A model generated the notes under the pieces. It ran no database searches. It was not told the origin of the DNA and saw only the letters and a program-made list of their open reading frames with translations. The position numbers and the translations under genes were made by a program. From Sideroxyarcus sp. (GTDB lineage Bacteria > Pseudomonadota > Gammaproteobacteria > Burkholderiales > Gallionellaceae), in the NCBI GenBank assembly GCA_030651895.1, contig JAUSBR010000013.1:101956-165955 (forward strand): a DNA stretch of 64,000 bases, given 5' to 3'. Below, in pieces: positions 1 through 7,855 of this stretch. Every line of letters begins with the position of its first letter. Position 1 is the stretch's first letter.

Positions 1-700
1 TCGAGGGCACGCATTTGAATCCGGGATCGGGACGCGGCGCCACCACCTTGAAATCGGCAAGCCGGAGTTTGCCCTGTTTGGACAACTGCTCCATCAGGCA
101 GGTGCGGACGATGGCTACATCGGCTTCGTTCGTGCGCAGGGCGTCGATGGCCTGGCTCATGGGGAAGCCCACATAGACCAGCTTGGCGTCTCCGGCTTCC
201 AGATCGACGCCTGCGGCCAGCAACTCTCGTGCGGCGGCGAGATATCCGCCGAAGGCATCAGTGGCCACCACCGCCACACGCTTGCCGCGCAGATCGGAAA
301 GTCTGCTCACGTCCTTGCGGCCGGCCAATGTCAGGATTGTCGAGCCCAGCGACTTCTGCGGTGTAGTCGCTTCGGGCAGCATGATGGTGGCGATGCGCTG
401 GATGCCGAACTCCGAAGCGAGAGCAACATACTGGCTGCCGTGGGTGAGCACGAAACCCAGCTCTCCCTTGCGAACCGCTTCGTTCAATTGCGTGCCGTCC
501 ATTGGCGATAGTTCGAACCTGTAGCCGGGGATGGCGGTTGCCAGCCTGGATTGGATCTCTGCCCAATTGAAAAGCACCCCGTCCAGTTCCCGGTAGGACA
601 ATGTGCCGATACGCACAATGGTCTCGGATGCAGTGGCGCAAGTCGGGAGGATGAGCAGAGAGGCCATCATGACAAAGCGGGCAAAGGCGATGCGGAGCAT
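1..700 (-). CDS. TtrS-like sensor protein, periplasmic PhnD-type domain (partial, 3' end beyond window)
   Basis: An open frame of 233 codons starts at the ATG at 700-698 and runs off the left edge without a stop. The product begins with a signal-peptide-like segment (about residues 1-24). It continues as a PhnD/phosphonate-binding-like periplasmic fold, with motifs such as FVLTHGSQY near residue 85 and LRGKRVAVV near 135. This arrangement is typical of the sensor domain of the tetrathionate kinase TtrS, which carries a histidine kinase after the periplasmic domain. The kinase part is not visible here, so a solitary binding protein remains possible. It is divergent from soxY across 246 bp, which suggests a role in sensing a sulfur compound and controlling sox. 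AGAGGT precedes the start. Confidence 0.7.
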   Translation of the reverse strand, partial: MLRIAFARFVMMASLLILPTCATASETIVRIGTLSYRELDGVLFNWAEIQSRLATAIPGYRFELSPMDGTQLNEAVRKGELGFVLTHGSQYVALASEFGIQRIATIMLPEATTPQKSLGSTILTLAGRKDVSRLSDLRGKRVAVVATDAFGGYLAAARELLAAGVDLEAGDAKLVYVGFPMSQAIDALRTNEADVAIVRTCLMEQLSKQGKLRLADFKVVAPRPDPGFKCVPS

Positions 701-770
701 GAACAAAGGACCTCTTTTCTTCAGGGGTAATGAAGCAATCTGATTATACCCGCCTGTGTCTCGCGCACTG

Positions 771-794
771 CCACTACGCACAAGTGCGTAGTGG
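771..794. promoter_or_regulatory. Perfect palindrome in the sensor/soxY divergent region, candidate operator
   Basis: An 11-bp perfect inverted repeat (CCACTACGCAC, 2-nt spacer AA, then its complement) lies between the divergent TtrS-like gene and soxY, about 150 bp upstream of the soxY start. It has no T-tract, so a terminator is unlikely. The CTACGCA half-site resembles sites bound by LuxR-type response regulators, which are the usual partners of TtrS-like kinases. Binding is inferred. Confidence 0.5.
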
Positions 795-946
795 GTTACT
801 CGAAGGTGCCAATATTTTTCTTTGCTTCGTCGCCTTATCTTGCCATCATCGCTGTTGGCAGTACGAGCAGCGTTCTGCTCCCTGAGCGGAACATGGGAGA
901 AGCGTGGCATTTCTTTACAACGGTATTTAACCAGTGGGGGAAAAGA

Positions 947-1441
947 ATGACGAATAGAACAGGACTGGAAGCAATCGACATGGAGCGCCGCAATGCGCTC
1001 AAGACCGGAGGCGGCATTGGACTGATGGCGCTGTTTGGCGCGCTCGGTCTGCTGCAACCCGGCAAGGCATTCGCGGAATGGAACAAGACGGCATTCTCTT
1101 CCAAGAGCATGGAAGAAGCACTGGCCGCGCTGGGGGTGGACAAACCCGATAATAGTGACGCGATCAAGCTCACCGTGCCAGAGATCGCCGAGAACGGCTC
1201 GGTCGTTCCCGTTACGGTCGCCTGCACCCTCGCCAACGTCCAGCAGATCTCGATCTTTGTGGACAAGAATCCCAATGTGCTGGCAGCCAACTTTACTTTC
1301 CCGCAGGGCACCGAAGGCATTGTCACCACGCGCGTCAAGATGGGGCAGACCGCCAATGTGGTTGCTCTGGTCAAGGCAGACGGCAAGTTCTATCGCGCCG
1401 CCAGAGAAGTCAAAGTGACTGCCGGCGGTTGCGGCGGTTAA
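947..1441 (+). CDS. soxY: Thiosulfate-oxidation carrier protein SoxY
   Basis: SoxY is the sulfur-substrate carrier of the periplasmic Sox system; intermediates are bound to a C-terminal cysteine. The product (164 aa) ends in the diagnostic GGCGG swinging arm and carries a Tat-type signal (ERRNALK followed by a hydrophobic stretch ending AFA). The frame is open further upstream to 791, but ATG 947 has GGGGGA at good spacing. ATG 980, directly before the twin-arginine motif, is an alternative. It is first in soxYZAXB, 40 bp before soxZ. Confidence 0.95.
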   Translation: MTNRTGLEAIDMERRNALKTGGGIGLMALFGALGLLQPGKAFAEWNKTAFSSKSMEEALAALGVDKPDNSDAIKLTVPEIAENGSVVPVTVACTLANVQQISIFVDKNPNVLAANFTFPQGTEGIVTTRVKMGQTANVVALVKADGKFYRAAREVKVTAGGCGG

Positions 1442-1481
1442 CGGTCGCCAGGCTCAATCCAATCAATCAAGGAAAAACATC

Positions 1482-1796
1482 ATGGGCAATCCAATGAAGA
1501 TACGCGCCTCTGTCAAAGACGGCGTGACTGAAGTCAAAGTACTCATGCAACACGAGATGGAAACCGGCCTGCGCAAGGAAGCCGACGGCACGCTGGTTCC
1601 GGCCTGGTTCATCACCGAGGTGAAAGCGCAGCATCAGGGCCGCACCGTGCTGGAGGCGCAGTATGGCCAATCCATCTCCAAGAACCCCTACCTGCTGTTC
1701 CGCTTCAAGGGCGGAGCCGTCGGCGAAAAGGTCACCGTCACCTGGATGGACAACAAGGGCGATACGCGCACCGACGAGGCCGCGATCGCGGCATAG
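1482..1796 (+). CDS. soxZ: Sulfur carrier complex partner SoxZ
   Basis: SoxZ (104 aa, normal length) forms the heterodimer with SoxY that presents the Cys-bound sulfur intermediate to the other Sox enzymes. The sequence has the family features: an MKIRASVKDG start, the HEMETGLRK segment near residues 24-32, PAWFI, and KNPYLLFRFKGG near 67-78. There is no signal peptide, as expected for export by hitch-hiking with Tat-exported SoxY. An AGGA element lies 9 nt before the ATG. It follows soxY and precedes soxA in one transcription unit. Confidence 0.95.
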   Translation: MGNPMKIRASVKDGVTEVKVLMQHEMETGLRKEADGTLVPAWFITEVKAQHQGRTVLEAQYGQSISKNPYLLFRFKGGAVGEKVTVTWMDNKGDTRTDEAAIAA

Positions 1797-1858
1797 AGCT
1801 AGGCAAACTGAACTGGCTGCGCAGATCGTGCAGTCGGAAATCACTCAGGGAGGCATTG

Positions 1859-2677
1859 ATGAATACCAGCAGATTAACAAGAATGATTTTGGTATTGGCA
1901 CTGGCAGCAAGCGGGGCGGCGCAGGCGGCCGACGACTCGGCATCCGATTCGGACAAGATCGAGGCGTATCGCGAGATGATCAGCGACGGCAATCCGGCCG
2001 AGTTTGACGAGATGCGCGGCGAGGAATTGTGGAAGAAACCTGCAGGACCCAAGAACGCATCGCTGGAAAAATGCGATCTGGGCAAAGGTGCCGGCGTAGT
2101 CAAAGGGGCTTATGCCGCCTTGCCGCGCTATTTCAAGGATACAAAAAAGGTGCAGGATCTGGAATCGCGCCTGTTGACCTGCATGACCACGTTGCAGGGC
2201 ATCCCGGAAGCCGATATCACCGCCAAGCCTTTCGCCAGCGACAAGAAGCCATCCGACATCTCGTCGTTGGCAACCTATGTCGTGGGTCAGTCCAAGGGCA
2301 TGAAGATGGCGGTCTCGACCAAGCACCCCAAGGAGAAGGAAGCTTACGAGATCGGCAAACGCATCTTCAATTATCGCGCCGGTCCTTATGACTTCGCCTG
2401 TTCGACCTGCCACGCGACCAGCGATGTGCGTATCCGCATGCAGGATCTGCCCAACTTCAACGTCAAGGCAGACGCCCAGTCGGCCTACTCCAGCTGGCCC
2501 GCCTATCGCGTCTCGCAAGGTCTGACGCGCTCGTTCCAGTGGCGTTTGAACGATTGCTTCCGCCAGCAACGCTTCCCCGAACCCAAGTTCGCTTCGGAAG
2601 CGACAGTGGCTCTGACCATGTATCTGGCGGTCAGCGCAAACGGTGCAGATTATGCAGGCCCAGGTCTGAAACGCTAG
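1859..2677 (+). CDS. soxA: L-cysteine S-thiosulfotransferase subunit SoxA (monohaem)
   Basis: SoxA is the catalytic subunit of SoxAX, which oxidatively conjugates thiosulfate to the SoxY cysteine. The 272-aa product has a Sec signal peptide (residues 1-24), a single haem c site CSTCH (C181, C184, H185) and the conserved active-site cysteine in NDCFRQQ (C233). The N-terminal domain lacks a second CxxCH and has isolated cysteines instead (LEKCD, LLTCM), so this is the one-haem type. An upstream in-frame TTG (1856) directly abuts the ATG; the ATG at 1859, preceded by GGGAGG, is chosen. It lies 13 bp before soxX. Confidence 0.95.
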   Translation: MNTSRLTRMILVLALAASGAAQAADDSASDSDKIEAYREMISDGNPAEFDEMRGEELWKKPAGPKNASLEKCDLGKGAGVVKGAYAALPRYFKDTKKVQDLESRLLTCMTTLQGIPEADITAKPFASDKKPSDISSLATYVVGQSKGMKMAVSTKHPKEKEAYEIGKRIFNYRAGPYDFACSTCHATSDVRIRMQDLPNFNVKADAQSAYSSWPAYRVSQGLTRSFQWRLNDCFRQQRFPEPKFASEATVALTMYLAVSANGADYAGPGLKR

Positions 2678-2689
2678 GAGACGATGATC

Positions 2690-3343
2690 ATGAACGCAAA
2701 ACAATTGTTTGGAATAGCCGTGTCTGTATGTCTGGCGAGCGTGACTTTTTCTGCCCAGGCTGGTAGCAAGGACGACAAGAAGCTGGATGCGAAGACCACC
2801 GAGATCATCAAGCGTGATTTCCGCGACAAAGGTATCGCCAAGGCGGATCGCGTGAACCAGGACGAGTTGCAGGCAGCTTGCAGCAAGTACCTGGACGATG
2901 TGCCGGACAAGCTGAAGGGCAAGCTGGAAGCAGCGCAGGCCAAGGAGATCAAGTGGCCTGCCGACGGCAAGTACATGGGCGACTGGAAGGCCGGCGAGAA
3001 ACTGGCCCAGAGCGGTCGCGGCATGACCTGGAGCGACAAGCCGGAAGACACCCCGGGGGGCAACTGCTACAACTGCCACCGCCTGTCTGCCAAGGAGATC
3101 GCCTACGGCACCATCGGACCCAGCCTGCTCAACTACGGCAAGAAACGCGGCACCAAGGAAGAGGTGCAGCGCAGCGTGTACGGCCATATCTACAATGCCA
3201 AGGCCTACAACGCCTGCGCCAATATGCCGCGATTCGGGCATATGGGCATCCTGACCGAAGCTCAGATCAAGGATCTGGTGGCCTTACTGCTGGACCCGGA
3301 ATCGCCTGTCAATCCGAAGGACGCATCCGCTGCTGCAAAGTAA
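2690..3343 (+). CDS. soxX: Sulfur oxidation c-type cytochrome SoxX
   Basis: SoxX is the electron-accepting cytochrome c of the SoxAX complex. The product (217 aa) has a signal peptide, a haem site CYNCH (C126, C129, H130) and a distal Met ligand in NMPRFG (M179). The N-terminal half between the signal and the haem domain is lysine-rich and longer than in minimal SoxX. Two in-frame ATGs exist (2684 and 2690); AGGAG at 2676-2680 is 9 nt from the second, which is therefore preferred. It is fourth in soxYZAXB. Confidence 0.93.
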   Translation: MNAKQLFGIAVSVCLASVTFSAQAGSKDDKKLDAKTTEIIKRDFRDKGIAKADRVNQDELQAACSKYLDDVPDKLKGKLEAAQAKEIKWPADGKYMGDWKAGEKLAQSGRGMTWSDKPEDTPGGNCYNCHRLSAKEIAYGTIGPSLLNYGKKRGTKEEVQRSVYGHIYNAKAYNACANMPRFGHMGILTEAQIKDLVALLLDPESPVNPKDASAAAK

Positions 3344-3512
3344 CATGAAGCCGAACTGCCCCTTCCGCAAGGGAGGGGCAGGGTTTCAGCCCTGTGAATA
3401 GCGAGTCGCCGTGCGTGCGCTCCCTCACGATATACCAACCTGAATCAGCCATGACGATCGCGCATCGATACATCCGTGCCGACCGCTCGTGTTTAGTGCG
3501 AAGGGATCTTTC

Positions 3513-5237
3513 ATGGACATGAATCGCCGAGAATTCTTGCAGCTGCTGGCCATCGCTTCGGCCGGCGGTTTGCTGTTGCACAACAACGAGAGCCTCGCAG
3601 CCAGCAATGCAGCGCGACTCTATGATCTGCCGCGTCACGGCAACGTCAGTCTGCTGCATATCACCGATAGTCACGCGCAACTGAACCCGATGTATTTCCG
3701 CGAGCCGGATATCAATCTCGGTGTCGGCAGCATGAGCGGCCAGCCGCCGCATCTGGTCGGCAATGCCCTGCTCAAGCGTTTCGGTGTCAAGCCGGGTTCG
3801 CCCGAAGCGCACGCCTACACCAGTCTCAATTATCTGGATGCCGCGCGCACCTACGGCAAGGTCGGCGGCTTCGCCCACCTCGCCACGCTGGTCAAGCAGA
3901 TACGTGCCTCGCGCCCCGGCGCTTTGCTGCTGGACGGCGGCGACACCTGGCAGGGCAGCGGACAGGCGCTATGGAGCAAAGGTCAGGACATGATCGATGC
4001 CTGTCTCGAACTCGGCGTGGATGTGATGACCATGCACTTCGAATGCATGTACGGCGCGCAGCGCATCAAGGAGGTCGAGGAAGGCCAGCTGGCCGGCAAG
4101 ATGGATGTGGTTGCGCAGAACGTGAAGACCGCCGACTTCGGCGATGCGGTGTTCAAGCCCTATGTCATCCGCGAGATCAACAAGGTGCCAGTGGCGATCA
4201 TCGGCCAGGCCTTCCCCTACAGCACCATCGCCAACCCGCGCTACTTCGTGCCCGACTGGTCGTACGGCATCCAGGAAGAGAATCTGCAACTCGTCATCGA
4301 CGAAGCGCGCAAGAAGGGTGCGCAAGTCGTCGTGCTGCTATCGCACAACGGCATGGATGTCGACCTCAAGCTCGCCTCGCGCGTGAGCGGGCTGGACGCC
4401 ATCCTCGGCGGCCATACCCACGACGGCATCCCCGCGCCCATTCCGGTGAAGAATCGCGGCGGTACCACGCTGGTGACCAACGCCGGTTCCAACGGCAAGT
4501 TCCTCGGCGTGCTCGATTTCGACGTGAAGAGGGGCAAGGTGGCGAGCTTCCGCTACAAACTGCTGCCGGTGTTCTCCAACCTGCTCGCGGCGGACGCGAG
4601 CATGACGGCGCTGATGCAGAAGCACCGTGCGCCGTATGCCGACAAACTTTCCGAAAAGCTGGCGACCACCGACGGCCTGCTCTATCGTCGCGGCAACTTC
4701 AACGGCAGCTTCGACCAACTCATCCTCGACGCGCTGATGAAAGAGAAAGACGCGCCCATCGCTTTCTCGCCCGGCTTCCGCTGGGGCACCTCGCTGCTGC
4801 CGGGATCGGACATCACCATGGACGATGTGCTCAACCAGACCGCCATCACCTATCCGTACACCACGGTCACCGAGATGAGCGGCGAGCAGATCAAGACGGT
4901 GCTGGAAGACGTGTGCGACAACCTGTTCAATCCCGATCCCTATTACCAGCAGGGCGGCGACATGGTGCGCGTGGGCGGACTGGAATATACCTGCGAGCCG
5001 AATGCCGCGATGGGCAAGCGCATTCAGGACATGCGTCTGGACGGCAAGCTGCTGGACGCTGCCAAGACTTATAAAGTGGCCGGATGGGCCCCCGTTTCGG
5101 AAGCCGCGCGTGACAAAGGCGGAGAGCCGATCTGGGATCTGGTCGCGCGCCATCTGCGCAACGAGAAGGTCGTCAAGGTGACCGCACCCAACGTGCCGAA
5201 ACTGAAAGGCGTCGCCGGCAACCCCGGCATGATCTGA
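3513..5237 (+). CDS. soxB: Thiosulfohydrolase SoxB (dimanganese)
   Basis: SoxB hydrolyses the terminal sulfonate from SoxY-bound cysteine S-thiosulfonate, releasing sulfate in the periplasm. The product (574 aa) starts with a Tat signal (NRREFLQLL) and carries the metallophosphatase-type motifs HITDSHAQ, GGDTWQGSG, SHNGMD and GGHTHD, followed by a 5'-nucleotidase-like C-terminal domain. A GTG at 3489 would extend it; ATG 3513, preceded by AAGGGA, is chosen. A 169-bp gap separates it from soxX, so it may have its own promoter. DUF302 follows 21 bp downstream. Confidence 0.96.
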   Translation: MDMNRREFLQLLAIASAGGLLLHNNESLAASNAARLYDLPRHGNVSLLHITDSHAQLNPMYFREPDINLGVGSMSGQPPHLVGNALLKRFGVKPGSPEAHAYTSLNYLDAARTYGKVGGFAHLATLVKQIRASRPGALLLDGGDTWQGSGQALWSKGQDMIDACLELGVDVMTMHFECMYGAQRIKEVEEGQLAGKMDVVAQNVKTADFGDAVFKPYVIREINKVPVAIIGQAFPYSTIANPRYFVPDWSYGIQEENLQLVIDEARKKGAQVVVLLSHNGMDVDLKLASRVSGLDAILGGHTHDGIPAPIPVKNRGGTTLVTNAGSNGKFLGVLDFDVKRGKVASFRYKLLPVFSNLLAADASMTALMQKHRAPYADKLSEKLATTDGLLYRRGNFNGSFDQLILDALMKEKDAPIAFSPGFRWGTSLLPGSDITMDDVLNQTAITYPYTTVTEMSGEQIKTVLEDVCDNLFNPDPYYQQGGDMVRVGGLEYTCEPNAAMGKRIQDMRLDGKLLDAAKTYKVAGWAPVSEAARDKGGEPIWDLVARHLRNEKVVKVTAPNVPKLKGVAGNPGMI

Positions 5238-5258
5238 TACCGATAGAAAGGAATCGCC

Positions 5259-5765
5259 ATGAACAGTATTCGCTTCATCTTTATTCTGTTGGCCGCGTTG
5301 ACCGTGCAAACGGCTGTCGCCGCTGACAAGTCCAAGGGCATCACTTATCAGGATGTAAAGTTGCAGATTGCGCGCATCCAGGTGGAGGACAGTGTTAGTT
5401 TCGACGACGCGGTGGAATCACTCAAGTTGCGCGCCAACCAGCACAACCTCAAGTTCGTCGGCGTGAATGCGATCTACAAGGAGATCGAGTCGCTCACCGG
5501 CCAGCCGGCCAAACGCATGGAGATATTCAACTTCTGCGACGGCCTCACGGCGAACAAGATGCTGCAGGCTGATCCCGTGATGATCGCCTACATGCCGTGC
5601 CGCATCGCGGTGCTGGAAGACGCGCAGGGCAAGCGCTGGCTTATCTCGATGATGATGGACCTCGCCAAGGTCAAGAAACTGCCCGCCGATGCGCGCAGTA
5701 GCGCCGAGCGGGTGATGGCGGCGATGAAGGACATGATGGTGGCGGCCAGCCGCGGCGATCTGTAG
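5259..5765 (+). CDS. Exported DUF302-family protein in the sox operon
   Basis: A 168-aa product with a Sec signal peptide (about 1-22) and a DUF302 domain: the pattern MEIFNFCD near residue 88 and MIAYMPCRIAVLED near 108 is characteristic. The biochemical role of DUF302 is not established; two conserved cysteines (in NFCD and MPC) could bind a ligand or thiol sulfur. It lies 21 bp after soxB and is probably co-transcribed. Its stop codon TAG is the first TAG of the dispersed repeat that begins at 5763, so the reading frame ends in repeat DNA. Confidence 0.85.
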   Translation: MNSIRFIFILLAALTVQTAVAADKSKGITYQDVKLQIARIQVEDSVSFDDAVESLKLRANQHNLKFVGVNAIYKEIESLTGQPAKRMEIFNFCDGLTANKMLQADPVMIAYMPCRIAVLEDAQGKRWLISMMMDLAKVKKLPADARSSAERVMAAMKDMMVAASRGDL

Positions 5766-5847
5766 GGTGGGCAGGTTTCATCTCCCCGCAAGGGGGAGGC
5801 CGACGGGTTCCCAACGGCTTCGCCGTTACCCATTCGCACTGCCCACG
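5763..5847. repeat. Dispersed composite palindrome (copy 1)
   Basis: The outer arms read GTAGGGTGGGCAG and CTGCCCAC. Between them is a core containing CCCCGCAAGGGGG and AACGGCTTCGCCGTT hairpins. Nearly the same core recurs at 44246-44300 with a few substitutions and one indel. It starts inside the DUF302 stop codon. This is a REP/MITE-like non-coding element. Confidence 0.8.
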
Positions 5848-5879
5848 CGGTTGCAAATGATATTTTCGCGTGGCCTGAT

Positions 5880-5903
5880 GTAGGGTGCGCAGGCGCACCC
5901 TAC
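5880..5903. repeat. Palindromic hairpin between convergent genes
   Basis: A perfect 11-bp inverted repeat (GTAGGGTGCGC and complement, 2-nt loop) sits just downstream of the soxH-like stop (minus strand) and about 115 bp after DUF302. It belongs to the same GTAGGGTG-type arm family as the neighbouring repeat and may act as a bidirectional 3'-end structure, but no long T-tract is seen. Confidence 0.6.
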
Positions 5904-5907
5904 ATAT

Positions 5908-6813
5908 TTATTCCCATTCCAGTTGCGGATACAGCAACGCGACGTTGCGGCGGTTGACTGCTTCGAACAGCAACCACTTGCCGCGTTCCGAGCCGGCTGC
6001 GCTCGGGATGGTCTGCTCCATGCTCTGGCCCTGCTTGATGGCGTTGCGTACATCGGCCAGCAGGGTCTCGAGGTAACGTTTCTCATCGTCGAGCGCAGTG
6101 CCCAGCGGTTTGCTGGTGGAGCCGTGTCCCGCGACGAAATGCTTGGCTGGGGTGCCGCGCAGTTGTTCGATCACTTCCAGCCAGCCCGGGATGTTGCCGT
6201 CGATGGAAGGCGTACGTTCGACGAACAGCAGGTCGCCGGTCCACAGTGTCTTGCTCGCGGTATCGAACACGCTGAGGTCGGCAGGGCTGTGCGCCACCGG
6301 ATGCGCGGTCAGGCGCAGGAGGCGTCCGCCCAGATCGATCTCGTGTGTGTTCGCGACCGCCAGCGTCGGCGCTATCAGTTCGGAACCAGCCGCGTCCGCG
6401 CCGACCCACTCGGCCTGGTTGCGCAGATAGGCTTCCCGGCGCAGTGCCATCGCCTCGGCCAGCTTTCCGTGGCCGACGAACACCGGCTTGTCCTGCTTGA
6501 ATGCCGCATTGCCCAGCGAATGGTCGGGATGCACATGCGTCGTGATGACGTAGAGGATGGGCAGTTTGGAGACTTTACGTATCGCTTCGCGCAATTGCGA
6601 ACCGACCTTTGGCGAACCGCCGGTGTCGATCACGGCGATCCCTTTTTCGCCGATCACGAAACCGGTGTTGCAGATGTCGCCGCCGTAACCAGCGTTGAGA
6701 TCCTTGTGTTGGCCGTGGTGGACGTAGACACCTGTTGCAATTTGCTCAATTTTCAGTGGATCGCACAGTGCCAGGCTGGGGAAAAGCGTGAACAGTATGA
6801 GTAGTCTTTGCAT
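5908..6813 (-). CDS. soxH: SoxH-like periplasmic metallo-beta-lactamase-fold hydrolase
   Basis: A metallo-beta-lactamase superfamily protein related to SoxH and the 'quinoprotein relay system zinc metallohydrolase' group. The zinc motif THVHPDHSLGN is clear, followed by HPVAHSPAD, WTGDLLF and the C-terminal GHG. A signal peptide (MQRLLILF through ALC) directs it to the periplasm. The frame opens upstream to 6861; ATG 6813 is chosen because GGAAA precedes it and the signal peptide starts there (about 301 aa). SoxH is often linked to sox clusters but is dispensable for thiosulfate oxidation in Paracoccus, and its substrate is unknown. It is convergent with the sox operon. Confidence 0.75.
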   Translation of the reverse strand: MQRLLILFTLFPSLALCDPLKIEQIATGVYVHHGQHKDLNAGYGGDICNTGFVIGEKGIAVIDTGGSPKVGSQLREAIRKVSKLPILYVITTHVHPDHSLGNAAFKQDKPVFVGHGKLAEAMALRREAYLRNQAEWVGADAAGSELIAPTLAVANTHEIDLGGRLLRLTAHPVAHSPADLSVFDTASKTLWTGDLLFVERTPSIDGNIPGWLEVIEQLRGTPAKHFVAGHGSTSKPLGTALDDEKRYLETLLADVRNAIKQGQSMEQTIPSAAGSERGKWLLFEAVNRRNVALLYPQLEWE

Positions 6814-6970
6814 GGGGGTGATTTCCATTAAATAGTTAACAAAAACAAAATATTGGCGCAATATGCGGAGTGGCGGCCAACGCGTGCGAATGTGATGGGA
6901 ACGTGAAGGTGTCGCTTGCTCGGAATACAGATAACACCAATGGGGTATCTAGTTCCCACTTATTGGTTAT

Positions 6971-7000
6971 GGACGTGCCGACCAAGTATATTCCTATAAT
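6971..7000 (+). promoter_or_regulatory. Candidate sigma70-type promoter for tusA-dsrE2
   Basis: A perfect TATAAT lies at 6995-7000, 68 bp before the tusA start, in the 254-bp region divergent from soxH. The matching -35 region (around 6971-6977) is a poor TTGACA match, so activation may be needed. Confidence 0.4.
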
Positions 7001-7067
7001 GGCACTCGGTTATAGCACTGAGCCGCACTTTTTTAATCAGCATATCTTTATGAGGGAGTAGAGAAAC

Positions 7068-7295
7068 ATGAATTTCGACAAAGAACTGAATGCCCGCGGA
7101 ATGTCCTGCCCGTTGCCTATCGTGAAGACCAAGAAATCGCTGGCCGACATGACCACCGGTCAAGTGCTCAAGGTGATCTCCACCGACACCGGCTCCGTGA
7201 AAGACATGGCCGCCTTCGCCGAGCAGACCGGCAACGCACTGTTGTCCACCGTGGAAGAGAACGGCGAGTTCGTTTTCTACATGCAGAAAAAATAA
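7068..7295 (+). CDS. tusA: TusA-family sulfur carrier protein
   Basis: A 75-aa cytoplasmic TusA/SirA-family protein with the sulfur-binding motif RGMSCPLPIVKTKK; the Cys of CPLP carries a persulfide. In sulfur oxidisers TusA passes sulfane sulfur from rhodanese/DsrE proteins to the sHdr or rDsr pathway. Here it is followed 26 bp later by dsrE2, a pairing known from many sulfur-oxidising bacteria and archaea. Position beside sox suggests handling of sulfur left by incomplete Sox oxidation; a housekeeping tRNA-thiolation role is less likely in this context. Confidence 0.9.
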   Translation: MNFDKELNARGMSCPLPIVKTKKSLADMTTGQVLKVISTDTGSVKDMAAFAEQTGNALLSTVEENGEFVFYMQKK

Positions 7296-7321
7296 ACCAA
7301 CCAGACAACAAGGGAGCAAGC

Positions 7322-7792
7322 ATGGCAAACAAGAAAATGGCGATCATCGCCACCAAGGGCACTTTGGACATGGCGTATCCGCCGTTCATCCTGGGCTCCA
7401 CCGCAGCGGCACTCGGTTATGACGTGCAGATCTTCTTCACCTTCTACGGCCTGCAACTGCTGCGCAAGGACCTGTCCAGCGTCATGATCAGCCCGCTGGC
7501 AAACCCGGCGATGCCGATGCCCATCCCGATGCCCGTGATGGTGCAGATGCTGCCAGGTATGGAATCCATGGCCACCATGATGATGAAGCAAAAGTTGAAG
7601 AAGCATGGCGTCGCCTCGCTGGAAGAGCTGCGCGACCTGTGCCTGGAAGCGGACGTCAAGTTCGTGGCCTGCCAGATGACCGTTGACCTGTTCGAATTCG
7701 ACAAGAGCGAATTCATCGACAACGTCGAATACGGCGGCGCCGCGACATTCATGAATTTTGCAGGGGACACCGATATCTGCCTGTTCGTTTAA
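7322..7792 (+). CDS. dsrE2: DsrE2-family sulfurtransferase-like protein
   Basis: A 156-aa DsrE/DsrF/DrsH-like protein of the DsrE2 type. Features are the N-terminal KMAIIATKGTLDMAYPP, an unusual Met/Pro-rich hydrophobic stretch (residues 58-85, MPMPIPMPVM) that could associate with the membrane, and a conserved cysteine in KFVACQMTVDLF. DsrE2 proteins act with TusA and rhodanese in cytoplasmic sulfur trafficking. Good Shine-Dalgarno AGGGAG. Probably co-transcribed with tusA; a small hairpin follows before the porin gene. Confidence 0.88.
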   Translation: MANKKMAIIATKGTLDMAYPPFILGSTAAALGYDVQIFFTFYGLQLLRKDLSSVMISPLANPAMPMPIPMPVMVQMLPGMESMATMMMKQKLKKHGVASLEELRDLCLEADVKFVACQMTVDLFEFDKSEFIDNVEYGGAATFMNFAGDTDICLFV

Positions 7793-7811
7793 GGTAGATA
7801 TCGTTTTATTG

Positions 7812-7833
7812 GAGACGCCATCCCGGCGTCTCT
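7812..7833 (+). terminator. Hairpin between dsrE2 and the FadL-type porin
   Basis: GAGACGCC and GGCGTCTC form an 8-bp stem with a 5-nt loop, 20 bp after the dsrE2 stop and 23 bp before the porin start. The T-tract is weak, so it is more likely a partial terminator or RNA-stability element than a full stop. Confidence 0.45.
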
Positions 7834-7855
7834 TACAATCAGGGAGAAAGAAGCA

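Noticed and set aside
771..794. Terminator between the sensor gene and soxY
   Set aside because: The palindrome lies upstream of both divergent genes and has no T-tract.
1874..3241. 455-codon minus-strand frame across soxA and soxX
   Set aside because: Both sox genes are unambiguous on the plus strand.
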